Positions 8,976 to 17,732 are shown, counted from the stretch's first letter. The stretch is DNA of 37,174 bases from Candidatus Melainabacteria bacterium (GCA_902168245.1 CABHPA010000064.1:1-37174), one strand, 5' to 3'. Numbers and translations are program-made. Notes: generated by a model not told the origin, from the sequence alone.

Positions 8976-10214
8976 ATGGCAGCGGCAGGCGAAAAAATCA
9001 CCATTAATTCCGATTTGTCACTCAATGTGCCGGATCAGCCCATCATTCCCTACATTGAGGGAGATGGCATCGGCGTGGATATCTGGCCCGCAAGCCAGAA
9101 AGTGTTGGACGCCGCTGTGGAAGCGGCCTACAACGGCAAGCGCAAAATCATCTGGAAAGAAGTCCTCGCTGGCGAAAAAGCCTTCAACCAGACCGGCAAC
9201 TGGCTGCCTGAGGAAACCAACGAAGCCATTCGGGAATACAAAGTAGCCATTAAAGGGCCATTGACCACCCCGGTAGGCGGCGGCATCCGCAGCTTGAACG
9301 TGGCCCTTCGCCAGATTCATGATCTGTACGCCTGCGTACGCCCGGTTCGCTGGTTCCAGGGCGTACCCGCCCCGGTGAAAGAACCGCAGAAGCTGGATGT
9401 CATCATCTTCCGGGAAAACACCGAAGACATTTACCTGGGTATTGAGTACCAGCAAGGCTCCGCCGACGCCCAGAAGATCATCAAGTTCATCAAGGACGAG
9501 TTCAAAAAAGACATTCGCCCGGATTCCGGTATCGGCATCAAGCCGGTCAGCATTGAAGGCACCAAGCGCCTGGTGCGCCGCGCCATCAACTACGCCATCG
9601 CCAACAACAAAACCGTGGTGACGCTGGTGCACAAGGGCAACATCATGAAGTTCACCGAAGGCGCTTTCCGCGACTGGGGTTATGAACTGGCCCGCGAAGA
9701 GTACGCCGAGCAAGTGATTAGCGAAGCCGATCTGTGGGAAAAGCACAACGGCAAACTGCCCGCCGGTAAAATTCTGCTCCAGGATCGCATTGCAGACGCC
9801 ATGTTCCAGCAACTGCTGCTTCGCCCGGACGAGTACCAGGTGATTGCCACCATGAACCTGAACGGCGACTACCTGTCTGACGCTTGCGCAGCGCAAGTCG
9901 GCGGGTTGGGCTTAGCTCCCGGCGCGAATATCGGCGATCAATCCGCCGTGTTTGAAGCCACCCACGGCACCGCCCCCAAGTACGCAGGGCAAGACAAAGT
10001 GAACCCCGGCTCCCTGATTCTTTCCGGCGTGATGATGCTGGAGCATCTGGGCTGGACTGAAGCCGCCGAGCTGGTGGTTCAGGCATTCGAAAAAACCATT
10101 GCCAGCAAAAAAGTCACTTACGATTTGGAACGCCAAATGCCAGGCGCCACGCTGATGAGCTGCTCCGGTTTCGCCAACGAGATTGTGAACAACCTGAAGC
10201 TGGTGCGGGTTTAA
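8976..10214 (+). CDS. icd: Isocitrate dehydrogenase, NADP-dependent
   Basis: A 412-residue enzyme that oxidatively decarboxylates isocitrate to 2-oxoglutarate with NADP in the TCA cycle. It has the substrate site [10 protein letters not shown], whose Ser is the residue phosphorylated in E. coli Icd, and the metal and isocitrate residues in [13 protein letters not shown]. The coenzyme loop [17 protein letters not shown] carries the Lys-Tyr pair that selects NADP over NAD. The length matches the E. coli type. An upstream in-frame ATG at 8889 exists, but the start at 8976 is preceded by AAGGAG at the right distance and fits the family's N-terminus. It is divergent from aconitase and ends just before a strong terminator. 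Confidence 0.96.
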   Translation: MAAAGEKITINSDLSLNVPDQPIIPYIEGDGIGVDIWPASQKVLDAAVEAAYNGKRKIIWKEVLAGEKAFNQTGNWLPEETNEAIREYKVAIKGPLTTPVGGGIRSLNVALRQIHDLYACVRPVRWFQGVPAPVKEPQKLDVIIFRENTEDIYLGIEYQQGSADAQKIIKFIKDEFKKDIRPDSGIGIKPVSIEGTKRLVRRAINYAIANNKTVVTLVHKGNIMKFTEGAFRDWGYELAREEYAEQVISEADLWEKHNGKLPAGKILLQDRIADAMFQQLLLRPDEYQVIATMNLNGDYLSDACAAQVGGLGLAPGANIGDQSAVFEATHGTAPKYAGQDKVNPGSLILSGVMMLEHLGWTEAAELVVQAFEKTIASKKVTYDLERQMPGATLMSCSGFANEIVNNLKLVRV

Positions 10215-10234
10215 TTAACCCGTCCCAATAACGC

Positions 10235-10266
10235 AAAAAAGAACGCTGTCACCGGCGTTCTTTTTT
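10235..10266. terminator. Strong intrinsic terminator, probably bidirectional
   Basis: A perfect 12-bp inverted repeat, AAAAAAGAACGC with GCGTTCTTTTTT, has an 8-base loop. It has U-tracts in both directions and lies between the ends of the convergent icd gene and paralog A, so it can stop both transcripts. Confidence 0.9.
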
Positions 10267-10322
10267 GTTGGGAACGCAAGTAAAACCAGCGGCTCTCCAT
10301 CAGCCTTACTCTTTAATCGAGT

Positions 10323-11141
10323 TCATGAAGACGTCGATGGCGGCTTGCCAATGGAGCTTTGCGAAAACGGATTGACCGCACTTCCGGAAGCCGCCGCGCT
10401 GACTCCGTTGGTCGGGTTAGCGGGCGAGACGCCATTGGGGGGCGGATTGCCGCGCATGCTGCCCCAACGATATTTCATGTTATCCCAGCCGACCTGGTAG
10501 ATATTTTGCTGGCCGCCCTTGGTGCCGGTCATTTTTTGCCCGCCCACCAACCGGAAATTATCCATGACGGTTGGCATGGTCTTGGAGGCGGTGGCCACGT
10601 CGCTGTTCTTGGTTTCGGCCAGCGACATGGCGAATTTCTCGCCGGTTTGCTTGTTCTTCACGTTGAAAAAGTCGAACTTGGCGCCCAGGAACGTGGTGCC
10701 TAGCGTAAACGCGCCTTGCCCCACGCCTTCCCAATCGCCCTTGGATAAGCCTTTGCCCACCTGATACGTGCCGACTACCGCGCCCAGCGCAAACAGAATG
10801 GGCGTAATCGCGCCGCAGGTCATAATGTTGAGGGCGATAATACCGCCCACCATTAATAAACCCTGTGGGGTAAATAGGGTTTTGATGGTATTTTTCAACC
10901 CGTTCCACATACCGCCCAGAACGCCGCCTAGCGGGCCTTTCTGATTTTCAGGCTTTTCTTCGGGTGAGCGGCTATCCTCGTTGCCGGTCAGGAAGCCCAT
11001 AATGCCGGTGGTATTGGCGGCCTGGGCCGTCTGCCCCGAAGATGTGGAAGCAGAGGAAGCATCGGATGCGGCACTTCTGGCCGCTGAGCCGGATCCGCTG
11101 AAATACGGACTGTAATTATACCCGCCGACGGGTTCCACCAT
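10323..11141 (-). CDS. Tandem paralog A: small Ser/Gly-rich protein with shared hydrophobic-hairpin domain
   Basis: Unrecognised protein of 272 residues, the last and shortest of five paralogs. Residues 1-70 are Ser/Ala/Gly-rich and start with MVEPVGGYNYSPYFSGSG. Residues 70-155 are the shared domain: an amphipathic stretch, LFTPQG at 89-94, two short hydrophobic segments (about 95-112 and 113-128), then GDW at 135-137 and VGQGAFTLG at 140-148. The rest is short, with KMTGTKGGQQNIYQVGWDNMKYRWGS, then a Pro/Ser/Asn-rich tail; the NIYQ block recurs in paralog C (KNIYQL). No signal peptide is visible. The ATG at 11141 was preferred to one 15 codons earlier because AGGGGGC lies just upstream. Promoter P1 lies about 105 bases upstream. 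The role is unknown; the hairpin suggests membrane insertion. Confidence 0.85.
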   Translation of the reverse strand: MVEPVGGYNYSPYFSGSGSAARSAASDASSASTSSGQTAQAANTTGIMGFLTGNEDSRSPEEKPENQKGPLGGVLGGMWNGLKNTIKTLFTPQGLLMVGGIIALNIMTCGAITPILFALGAVVGTYQVGKGLSKGDWEGVGQGAFTLGTTFLGAKFDFFNVKNKQTGEKFAMSLAETKNSDVATASKTMPTVMDNFRLVGGQKMTGTKGGQQNIYQVGWDNMKYRWGSMRGNPPPNGVSPANPTNGVSAAASGSAVNPFSQSSIGKPPSTSS

Positions 11142-11246
11142 GTTGAAATGCCCCCTAATTAATGCCCTGCCCGGCTGCCGATTCATTCGCCCGCAGCCCT
11201 TGCCCCTTGTGTCAATTCAATTAATTATAGAATCGCCCATTACTAC

Positions 11247-11278
11247 ATGTATAAAACCCGAAGCGCCCATTTTTGTGC
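11247..11278 (-). promoter_or_regulatory. Array promoter P1, upstream of paralog A
   Basis: On the minus strand GCACAAAAA is followed at fixed spacing (16 bases after CACAAAAA) by TATACAT, preceded by TTTT. Exactly the same boxes and spacing occur before paralogs B and C and at 20999-21029. It is about 105 bases before the start of paralog A. Confidence 0.65.
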
Positions 11279-11362
11279 GCCTGATTCGAGTGATGTAACA
11301 AGTGTTTTCGCCCATGTGCCGGGCTGCGATTCCACGTTTTGAACCGTGCATTTTTGCTCTGC

Positions 11363-11393
11363 AAAAGAAAACACCGATCCGGAAAGATCGGTG
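11363..11393 (-). terminator. Module A/B intrinsic terminator
   Basis: Stem CACCGATC with GATCGGTG, 6-base loop, followed on the minus strand by TTTTCTTTT. The same stem sequence is used after paralogs D and E. Confidence 0.85.
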
Positions 11394-11402
11394 TTGAAAA
11401 CA

Positions 11403-11447
11403 TGTTTCAATGGAATTTGGATTTGGGTACAAGCATTAGGGTTAGAA
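11403..11447 (-). repeat. Module A/B conserved element (copy 1 of 4)
   Basis: On the minus strand this reads TTCTAACCC, then TAATGCTTGTACCC overlapping it by the TAA-CCC core, then a second box TTCCATTGAAACA shortly before the terminator. The first 23 bases are identical in copies 1-3 and differ by one base in copy 4. It spans the stop codon of the mini-ORF. Confidence 0.85.
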
Positions 11448-11483
11448 AGCCCGATGCTTGTGACTGATGACATACATTTTCAT
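11442..11483 (-). CDS. Mini-ORF mA, 13 residues, after paralog B
   Basis: Encodes MKMYVISHKHRAF. It has a strong Shine-Dalgarno (AGGAGG, 8 bases upstream) and starts 41 bases after the stop of paralog B. Its stop codon lies inside the conserved 23-base element. The four mini-ORFs agree in length (13, 13, 13, 14), position, ribosome site and final Phe, but not in the rest of the sequence. It could be a leader or arrest peptide, a tiny secreted or signal peptide, or a by-product of a conserved RNA element. Confidence 0.45.
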   Translation of the reverse strand: MKMYVISHKHRAF

Positions 11484-11524
11484 TGATTAGCCCTCCTAGA
11501 TTTACTGTTCATTCAGTTTAATAT

Positions 11525-14035
11525 TTAGTCGTCATTACTGCCGCCTGAAATCCAATTTCTGAACCGTGTTTTAAATTTTTTCTGGTACTGCTCATATTCT
11601 TTTTCAAGCTTTTCCAGTGCTTTTAGCGCATCTTTATCTGGTTTGGAAGATAATTTGGCCTTCAGCGCTTTTTCCATGTCATCAATCTCATCCAGTAAGC
11701 TTTCAACACGTTCCTTTTCACAAAAACGGTCATCCGCTTTAATTTTTTTAATTCGGTCTAAAATCTTTTGGTTTTTCTTTTCCAGTTTTTTAACTTCGGC
11801 TTCACTCAAGTCCAGTTTTTTACCAAGTGGCTTGGATGGATCTAACTTGTCTGCCTTCAGGTTTGCCTTGTTTACCCCAAAGTCATTCCAGGGGCCATTG
11901 CCATGCTTATATCGTTTCCAACTGCTCATGGCGCTATCGAATGTTTCCTTGGCGTAATTCCAGGGATTCATACTTTCCAGTAAACCTTTTGGTTCACTAC
12001 TTGGTTTTTTGTAACTATTAAACGTCGTACGAGTCGCTTCAATATGATCATTCAGATCGTCATTTCGATCCACAATTTCTTCAAAAAGTTCTTCATCAAC
12101 ATCGTCCAACTGATCTACCCCAGCTTTAAACTGCGATAATCTTTTCAATCTCTGCAATTCGTCAGCCGAAAATTTAACATTATCAGGAAGAATGGCATCC
12201 CGTTGTATATATTCTCTTTTTTCAACTAGCGTTTTCAACGCATCGATGGTTTCCTGCCTCAAAGTATCGCCCTCAACATAGTCGACAAGAGCAGCAGGTC
12301 CCATTCCACCCCCAACAGGCGCACGTAAATTTCTAAAGTCACTGTTACCAAAATTAAGAGTCCATTTATCCTCTTTGTTCTTTAACAGTTTAGTCAATTT
12401 ATCTTTTTGAGCTTTTGATAAAGCGAACATGTGGTCTTCAAAATTATTCAGCCTGGACAAGGCATGAAAATGCTCATTCTCTTTCGCAAACTCAAATGCA
12501 CCCCGGTCTGTTTTATAAAGATCAACCAAATTGACACGTCCTCCTGCCCTGTAATGCTCCAGATACGCAGGATTTTTCTCACTATCAACCAGTTCCAGAA
12601 TCTTTAAATTCCAGATATCGTGCAACCGGCCAGCATGGTCAGGGAATTCGGCCACTAATTTATCAAATTCCGCTTTTTGAGTTTTGAGATCACCCGTCAG
12701 GTTCTTGGTGCTGAACAGATGTTCCAAATCCCCCATTAAGGTCTGCTTATGTTCAACCGCATCAGCCAACTCATCTGTCAAATGGTCGGTTGTGGTAGTT
12801 TCTTCCAAGTCCTCATCCAGGCCTTCGGTAATATCCAGCTCGGAGCCTTCATCGGCCAATACATAGCGAGTCGGCTTCTTGGAAGGATCCCAATCCAGGT
12901 CGATGTCGCGATAGCCGGTGGTCGAGCGGGACGCGTTATATTCCGCCAGATTGACCCGCTTTTCGCGCATGGCGTTGGCTTTGATTTGCTCCGCGTTGGC
13001 CGCCGCATCCCGGCCCCACATGCGGTTCCACCATCCTTTTACGCCATGGCCAGCCTGCTGGGTGCGCGACTTGGCGTTTTGCCCCATCGTCCCCAGCTTT
13101 TGAGACGGGGTACGCATGTGGGCTTCCGCAATCAAGGCTTCACGATCGGCCATAATCGCATCCAGCTTGGCTTGTCCATCCTGAAACTGCCGGTTCAGGG
13201 CCAGCTTGTCCTTTTCGCTGACGCCAGACTTGTTATAACGATCCGCAATGCCTTGCAGCTCTTTATAGAGCTTATGCGCCTTTTCCTCAGTTTTTTCCAG
13301 GCTTTTCATAACAGTGTCCAGCGGCCTGTACCGCGTGGCGGTCTGAGTGTTTTTAAGCTGGCGGGTGCCTTGCGCTTGCCCGGTGGTACCGGAAGCGCCG
13401 CCCTGGGTTTTATCAAAGCGGCTTTGCATTTTGCGCCACGAAAGCTCGTACAAGTTCAGCGCTTCATCCGCATCGGCGGCCTGATACTTGGTAAAGCCAA
13501 ACGGCGCCTTGAGGCGATCCAGCAGGCTGACCTCGCCTTTCTTGCCGGTGCCGACCATGCCGTATTCGGTCTCACCCACTTTAATCGCTTTTGGCCCGGC
13601 AAAGCCCAGGGCACTCAAGCCAAAGTTGAAGAAGCCTTCACCCACTTTTTCGGCATTGCCATCCGCAGCGCCTTTCAGCATTTGATAACCGCCGGTGCCC
13701 ATGCCGATAGCGCCTAACAACGGCAGAATAGCGCCTCCAGTGGCCCAGGTGAGCGCCACGGTGCCTGCCAGCATAATGATGCCTTGCGGCGTAAAAATTC
13801 CCTTGACCAGGTTGACCGCCCCATTGGCGATCCCTTTGAAAAAGCCGCCGACGCCGCTGGACTTCTGGTCATGGCCGTTCTCGCCATTCTCGTTGCCATG
13901 GCCTTCAGAAGACTGGCTGGCGCTTTGGGTATTGCCAACGCCACCCATGCCAGGATAGCTGTAGCCAGGAAAGCCATAGCCGGGATACCCGCCGTATCCC
14001 CCGTAGCCGCCATAGCCATAACCGCCATAACCCAT
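11525..14035 (-). CDS. Tandem paralog B: Gly/Tyr-rich N-terminus, hairpin domain, long charged helical C-terminus
   Basis: Unrecognised protein of 836 residues. Residues 1-35 are almost only Gly, Tyr and Pro (MGYGGYGYGG...), a low-complexity sticky segment. Residues 58-145 are the shared domain (GVGGFFKGI, FTPQG at 81-85, hydrophobic 86-118, KGAADGN, VGEGFFNFG at 131-139). From about 240 onward it is highly charged and probably helical or coiled-coil. The stretch at 494-567 (about 12335-12556) resembles the 200-residue repeats of paralog C: KTDRGAFEF, a Phe/Leu-rich stretch, then EDKW and a late Phe. The start at 14035 has AGGGAGG 8 bases upstream and replaces a longer frame. Base composition drops visibly after about residue 420: 57% GC in 13561-13620 against 37% in 12181-12240. 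No enzymatic motif was found. Confidence 0.88.
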   Translation of the reverse strand: MGYGGYGYGGYGGYGGYPGYGFPGYSYPGMGGVGNTQSASQSSEGHGNENGENGHDQKSSGVGGFFKGIANGAVNLVKGIFTPQGIIMLAGTVALTWATGGAILPLLGAIGMGTGGYQMLKGAADGNAEKVGEGFFNFGLSALGFAGPKAIKVGETEYGMVGTGKKGEVSLLDRLKAPFGFTKYQAADADEALNLYELSWRKMQSRFDKTQGGASGTTGQAQGTRQLKNTQTATRYRPLDTVMKSLEKTEEKAHKLYKELQGIADRYNKSGVSEKDKLALNRQFQDGQAKLDAIMADREALIAEAHMRTPSQKLGTMGQNAKSRTQQAGHGVKGWWNRMWGRDAAANAEQIKANAMREKRVNLAEYNASRSTTGYRDIDLDWDPSKKPTRYVLADEGSELDITEGLDEDLEETTTTDHLTDELADAVEHKQTLMGDLEHLFSTKNLTGDLKTQKAEFDKLVAEFPDHAGRLHDIWNLKILELVDSEKNPAYLEHYRAGGRVNLVDLYKTDRGAFEFAKENEHFHALSRLNNFEDHMFALSKAQKDKLTKLLKNKEDKWTLNFGNSDFRNLRAPVGGGMGPAALVDYVEGDTLRQETIDALKTLVEKREYIQRDAILPDNVKFSADELQRLKRLSQFKAGVDQLDDVDEELFEEIVDRNDDLNDHIEATRTTFNSYKKPSSEPKGLLESMNPWNYAKETFDSAMSSWKRYKHGNGPWNDFGVNKANLKADKLDPSKPLGKKLDLSEAEVKKLEKKNQKILDRIKKIKADDRFCEKERVESLLDEIDDMEKALKAKLSSKPDKDALKALEKLEKEYEQYQKKFKTRFRNWISGGSNDD

Positions 14036-14066
14036 GATTGAAACCTCCCTTGTAACCCATGGCCGA

Positions 14067-14095
14067 CCCATTCCCCTGGCCCCGGCCAAAATCCC
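14067..14095 (-). promoter_or_regulatory. G-tract cluster in the leader of paralog B
   Basis: On the transcript strand four G tracts of 3-4 bases are separated by 9, 3 and 3 bases, between promoter P2 and the ribosome-binding site. This fits a loose RNA G-quadruplex pattern. The other array leaders are also rich in GGG. Confidence 0.35.
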
Positions 14096-14102
14096 ATCTT
14101 GA

Positions 14103-14134
14103 ATGTATAAAAACAATTCTTCCGGTTTTTGTGC
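14103..14134 (-). promoter_or_regulatory. Array promoter P2, upstream of paralog B
   Basis: GCACAAAAA, then 9 bases, then TTGTTTTTATACAT on the minus strand. Box sequence and spacing match P1, P3 and P4. It is 67 bases before the ATG of paralog B. Confidence 0.7.
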
Positions 14135-14253
14135 TACCACAATAGCAATCAATTAAATATCAGGCCAGATAACCGATTTGAGCCTCTTGTGAGACTTTAA
14201 GGCCGATATCAATACAGCATCTAAAAAATATAAAAAAGATTCCATAAGCACTC

Positions 14254-14284
14254 AAAAGAAAACACCGAACTGAATAGCCCGGTG
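14254..14284 (-). terminator. Module B/C terminator (weaker stem)
   Basis: Stem CACCG with CGGTG, two internal mismatches and two more inner pairs, followed on the minus strand by TTTTCTTTT. It is at the same place as the other module terminators but its stem has drifted from the CACCGATC consensus. Confidence 0.6.
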
Positions 14285-14292
14285 CAGAAAAG

Positions 14293-14337
14293 TGTTTCAT
14301 TGGAAGTTGGTTTTGGGTACAAGCATTAGGGTTAGAA
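14293..14337 (-). repeat. Module B/C conserved element (copy 2 of 4)
   Basis: The 23-base element is identical to copies 1 and 3. The second box TTCCAATGAAACA follows before the terminator. Confidence 0.85.
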
Positions 14338-14373
14338 AGCCCAGCCCTTTTCGCTTGCGGTTGCTTTGCCCAT
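14332..14373 (-). CDS. Mini-ORF mB, 13 residues, after paralog C
   Basis: Encodes MGKATASEKGWAF. It is preceded by AAGGAGG and ends in Phe-TAA within the conserved element. It lies 157 bases after the stop of paralog C and shares its layout with the other three mini-ORFs. Confidence 0.45.
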   Translation of the reverse strand: MGKATASEKGWAF

Positions 14374-14530
14374 TGAATTGGCCCTCCTTGGTTTCAGGTT
14401 CGTTAACAGGTCAGTGTGTAAGAATTGCCGCCCTTTATTGAGCCTTTGAAGGTTCGGCCCCTCCGGCGAGCGATGGGCGCATCAATCGGCCCAATCGTTC
14501 GCCAGTGGAAGCCTTTTAGAATTGAACGCT

Positions 14531-17500
14531 CTATGAAGGTTCGTCCCCGGTCAAGGAACCCGCAATGGTGGTAGAGAAGATCTGACCGGCGCCATGCGGC
14601 CCGCTAAAACCGGAGTACCATTTTTTGTCCTTGTCCTGAACAGTTTCCTTTTTAGCGCCTCCCGTGGCTGGCGCGGAGGGAACGCTTTCGTCCTCCTCGT
14701 CGAATTCGAAGAACTCGTCATCGGATTCGTCACCGTCCAGACTCGCCTGTTGTTTGATTTCTTTCTTCTGCGCGGTCGGCTCCGTCTGCGGGCCTTCCTG
14801 CTGCTTGGGCTTAGAGAAGCTTTGAAAGTCCAGTTCCTCCAGGCTCATTTTATCTTGCGCCGAAGGATTCACGGTTTTCTGGGGTTCCAGCAGCGCTTCC
14901 AGGCGATCGATTTCACCCGCGGCTTCTACGTCGTAGTTGAAGATGTTCGGATCCCAGTCGTCATTCAGCTTCTGCAGACGACCTTTTACAGAGGTTTCCA
15001 GCTCTTTGTACCGGGCCAGATCCGCATCGCTGAACTCATAGGTCTTATTGCCTTTCAGGAACTTCAATTTTTCAAATTCCGACAGATCCAGCTCGGCATT
15101 GAAGTGTTCTTCACCTTGCGCCAGGCTGTCAGACCATTGCTTGCGAACATCGGCTGGCACCTTCGCATTTTTGAAATCGGTTCTTATCTCCCGTATCCAG
15201 CCAATGTCACGTGTATCAATCGCCCGGTTCGTTTCAGGCAGGTATAAATCCTGTAATTCTTCAAATCGTTTTTCTTCGGCCTCAGTCAGGGATTTCTGCG
15301 CATCCTTCTCAAGCAGCCTTTGCATTTCACGCAGGTCGCGGCCTTTTTGCACACTGGCGGCGGAACGGTGCGGGTATTTTTCCTCCAGGGCTTTCAGATC
15401 AGCCGCATCCGCTTTATTCAAAGGCTGGGTGCGTTGTTGCAATTCCTGAATGCGTGACACCTCCGAATTCAGCAGGGCCAACTGGCCTTCCACATCGGAC
15501 GCCTTGCTCGCCAGCCTGTCCAGTTTTGCCAGCGACATCTGGCTTTCCGGGGCAGGCGCCTTGACTTCAACCGGCTCCAGAGCGTCAGTCATTCTTTTAA
15601 CATCGAAGTTCCCATCCTTAAACCATTTCGGCTTTTCAGCATCGTGTAAATCCTGAACTCGCTGCCGCACCTCGTTGTAATGCGTATGATCCGCCTCGGT
15701 GAACTGATAGGTTTCATTGCTACGCAACTCGTTCAACGCTTCCAGCTCATGAATATCCAGCTCATAATTGAACGCCTTCGTACCCTTATTGTAATCAGCC
15801 TCCCACTCGGCACGGACATCCTGCGGCAAGTCGGCCCCTTTAAAGTCCGCCCGCATACTGCGTATTTGCGCAATGAATTTTTGGTTATCCAGAGCATCAG
15901 ATTGATCCGGATATTTATCCCGCAATTCATCTAAGCGTTCCTGGGCGTTTTCATCAATCGTCCCTTTGGTTTCCTGTTGATGCAAGCGCTCCATTTCTGA
16001 AAGCTCGTTGCGTTGAAGCATATTTGCCGAGGAGCGATGCGGGAAACGTTCTTCCAGCGCCTGTACCTGGGCCTTCTCCGTTGCAGTCAGAGTGTCTTTT
16101 TTCTGCAATTCCGCCAGGCGTTTTACCGCCAGTTTCGGTTGAGCGCTCATACGATCCAGATCAGCCACGCTCCAGCCGGTTGGGTTCACAACTTCAGGCT
16201 CATCTGCATTCAGCATCGCCTTAATGTCTTTCTGCTGCTTTACCTCATCCCTGGTTTTGCTAATCCACCATTTTTGATCAATTTCATTCTTTTTCAGCTC
16301 CAACTGCTGTTTTAATGCCGAATACCGTGTCTGATCCGCTGCGGTAAATTCTTCAGCCGGGTTGCTCCGCAAGGCATGCAACGATTCGAACTCTTCCAGA
16401 TCCAGTGTATGGTTGAATGCATCCGGGCCTTTATCATGCTCAACCGTCCATTCTTCAAAACCTTCAGGTAATTTAAGGTCTTCAAAGTTTGTGCGCGCAG
16501 CCTGAATCCGATCCAGATGCCTACGCTCCTTTAATGCGTTACCCTGATCCTGGTATAATTTCCGTAATTCGTCCAAACGTGGCCTGTTTGCCGGATCTAG
16601 TTCCCTTTTTGTCTGAGCGTCATGCAAGTCTTTCAGCTCGGCCAGTTCCCTGCGAACCTTTACCGTTTCCGCATTGTGGTGCGGATATTTAGCTTCCAAG
16701 GCTTTCAGCTCAAGCGTTTCTTCTGCAGTCAATGCACCAGAAGCGCGACTTTGTAACTCTTGAATACGAGCCACCTCAACCTTTGGCATAGGCGCAGCCA
16801 TACTCATGGAAGAAGAGCTTCTATTCACGGTGCTGGAAGTCGTCTTTGGCTTAGGCGCAACCGTACTCGTGGAGGAAGTTCTGCTACTCACGGCATTGGA
16901 AGCGGTACTGGCATTTGCAGAATTTTCCGCTGCTTTTTCGTTACCCTTGCTGAACTTTTCCTTGGTTAACTGGTAAATATTCTTACCGTCCACCAGCTTG
17001 CCGTCGGCGGTAGTCATAATATTGCCGTCTTTGTCCAATTTGCCCATTTTGCCGCCAAATACGGCTTTAATATTGGCCCAAGTATTGCCCAGAATGCCAG
17101 TCGGCTTGGAAGCGGTGGTAACGCCGTCCTTGGTTGAGGTGCTCACAAATGAATATTCGGCATCGCCAGCGCCTTTGACGGTTTTAGGGCCAAACTTGGC
17201 GCCCAGCATGGTAGCGCCCAGCGTAAAGGTGCCTTCACCCGCTTTTTCCCAGTCGCCGGTGGTAGCGCCTTCAGCAATTTGTTTGCCACCCATTACCACA
17301 CCGGCAGTCGCCAAAAGGGGAACTGCCACGGCAGGGGCCACAGCCACAAATATCAATGAGCCCACCGCCATTGCCATACCCTGTACGGTAAACAGGCTGG
17401 CAACCGCATTATAAGCGCCCTTCACAATGCCTTTCCCGAAATCCGTAATGGCCCCCATAACGCCTTGGGGTTTCTTTTTGCCCTGGCCGGAAAAGCTCAA

Positions 17501-17626
17501 AACGTCCTGTGAGCCAAGGGTTGCATAAGGCTTTGAAACAGGCGAAGCGGAAGAGCTATCAGAAGTCTGGCTCACGCCGCTTGTCATACTGCCGGGGTAG
17601 TTAAAAACTGATTCTGATCCATACAT
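14531..17626 (-). CDS. Tandem paralog C: hairpin domain plus three long helical repeats
   Basis: Unrecognised protein of 1031 residues, the largest in the array. Residues 1-50 are Ser/Gly/Tyr-rich. Residues 52-145 are the shared domain (GAITDFGKGIVKG, LFTVQG, hydrophobic 83-116, GATTGDWEKAGEGTFTLG at 120-137). A Ser/Thr-rich linker follows (about 235-280). Three tandem repeats of about 215 residues then run from 285 to 936. Each begins with a RIQELQ-like start, then LKALEEKYPHR, LDELR, DFK...LP, KG...FN-ELDL-EFE, and a YEFT-AD pattern. The tail is strongly acidic (DGDESDDEFFEFDEED) and then Gly/Ser-rich. A longer upstream frame overlaps module C/D and was rejected. The ATG at 17626 has GGGAGG 12 bases upstream. 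No catalytic motif; the long helical repeats suggest a scaffold or elongated binding role. Confidence 0.88.
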   Translation of the reverse strand: MYGSESVFNYPGSMTSGVSQTSDSSSASPVSKPYATLGSQDVLSFSGQGKKKPQGVMGAITDFGKGIVKGAYNAVASLFTVQGMAMAVGSLIFVAVAPAVAVPLLATAGVVMGGKQIAEGATTGDWEKAGEGTFTLGATMLGAKFGPKTVKGAGDAEYSFVSTSTKDGVTTASKPTGILGNTWANIKAVFGGKMGKLDKDGNIMTTADGKLVDGKNIYQLTKEKFSKGNEKAAENSANASTASNAVSSRTSSTSTVAPKPKTTSSTVNRSSSSMSMAAPMPKVEVARIQELQSRASGALTAEETLELKALEAKYPHHNAETVKVRRELAELKDLHDAQTKRELDPANRPRLDELRKLYQDQGNALKERRHLDRIQAARTNFEDLKLPEGFEEWTVEHDKGPDAFNHTLDLEEFESLHALRSNPAEEFTAADQTRYSALKQQLELKKNEIDQKWWISKTRDEVKQQKDIKAMLNADEPEVVNPTGWSVADLDRMSAQPKLAVKRLAELQKKDTLTATEKAQVQALEERFPHRSSANMLQRNELSEMERLHQQETKGTIDENAQERLDELRDKYPDQSDALDNQKFIAQIRSMRADFKGADLPQDVRAEWEADYNKGTKAFNYELDIHELEALNELRSNETYQFTEADHTHYNEVRQRVQDLHDAEKPKWFKDGNFDVKRMTDALEPVEVKAPAPESQMSLAKLDRLASKASDVEGQLALLNSEVSRIQELQQRTQPLNKADAADLKALEEKYPHRSAASVQKGRDLREMQRLLEKDAQKSLTEAEEKRFEELQDLYLPETNRAIDTRDIGWIREIRTDFKNAKVPADVRKQWSDSLAQGEEHFNAELDLSEFEKLKFLKGNKTYEFSDADLARYKELETSVKGRLQKLNDDWDPNIFNYDVEAAGEIDRLEALLEPQKTVNPSAQDKMSLEELDFQSFSKPKQQEGPQTEPTAQKKEIKQQASLDGDESDDEFFEFDEEDESVPSAPATGGAKKETVQDKDKKWYSGFSGPHGAGQIFSTTIAGSLTGDEPS
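14819..15460 (-). repeat. Paralog C protein repeat 3
   Basis: Encodes residues 723-936, the third copy of the repeat unit, starting with VSRIQELQQR and including LKALEEKYPHRSA. Confidence 0.8.
15464..16126 (-). repeat. Paralog C protein repeat 2
   Basis: Encodes residues 501-721, starting with VKRLAELQKK and including VQALEERFPHRSS and KGTKAFNYELDIHELEAL. Confidence 0.8.
16127..16774 (-). repeat. Paralog C protein repeat 1
   Basis: Encodes residues 285-500, starting with VARIQELQSR and including LKALEAKYPHHNA and KGPDAFNHTLDLEEFESL. Confidence 0.8.
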
Positions 17627-17701
17627 GGTGATTGCTTGCCTCCCATCATATCCGTGCCACCGCCACAACCAGTCGCGATGCCCGTCCCTATACCCATATG
17701 G

Positions 17702-17732
17702 ATGTATAAAAACAATGGAATGACTTTTTGTG
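17702..17732 (-). promoter_or_regulatory. Array promoter P3, upstream of paralog C
   Basis: On the minus strand CACAAAAA, 9 bases, then TTGTTTTTATACAT, with the same spacing as P1, P2 and P4. It is 75 bases before the ATG of paralog C. Confidence 0.7.

Noticed and set aside
11425..11447. TAACCCTAA as a telomere-like repeat
   Set aside because: It occurs once per module, not in tandem, within a larger conserved element.
12749..13717. 322-codon plus-strand open frame opposite paralog B
   Set aside because: Low-complexity translation opposite a gene with clear paralogs on the other strand.
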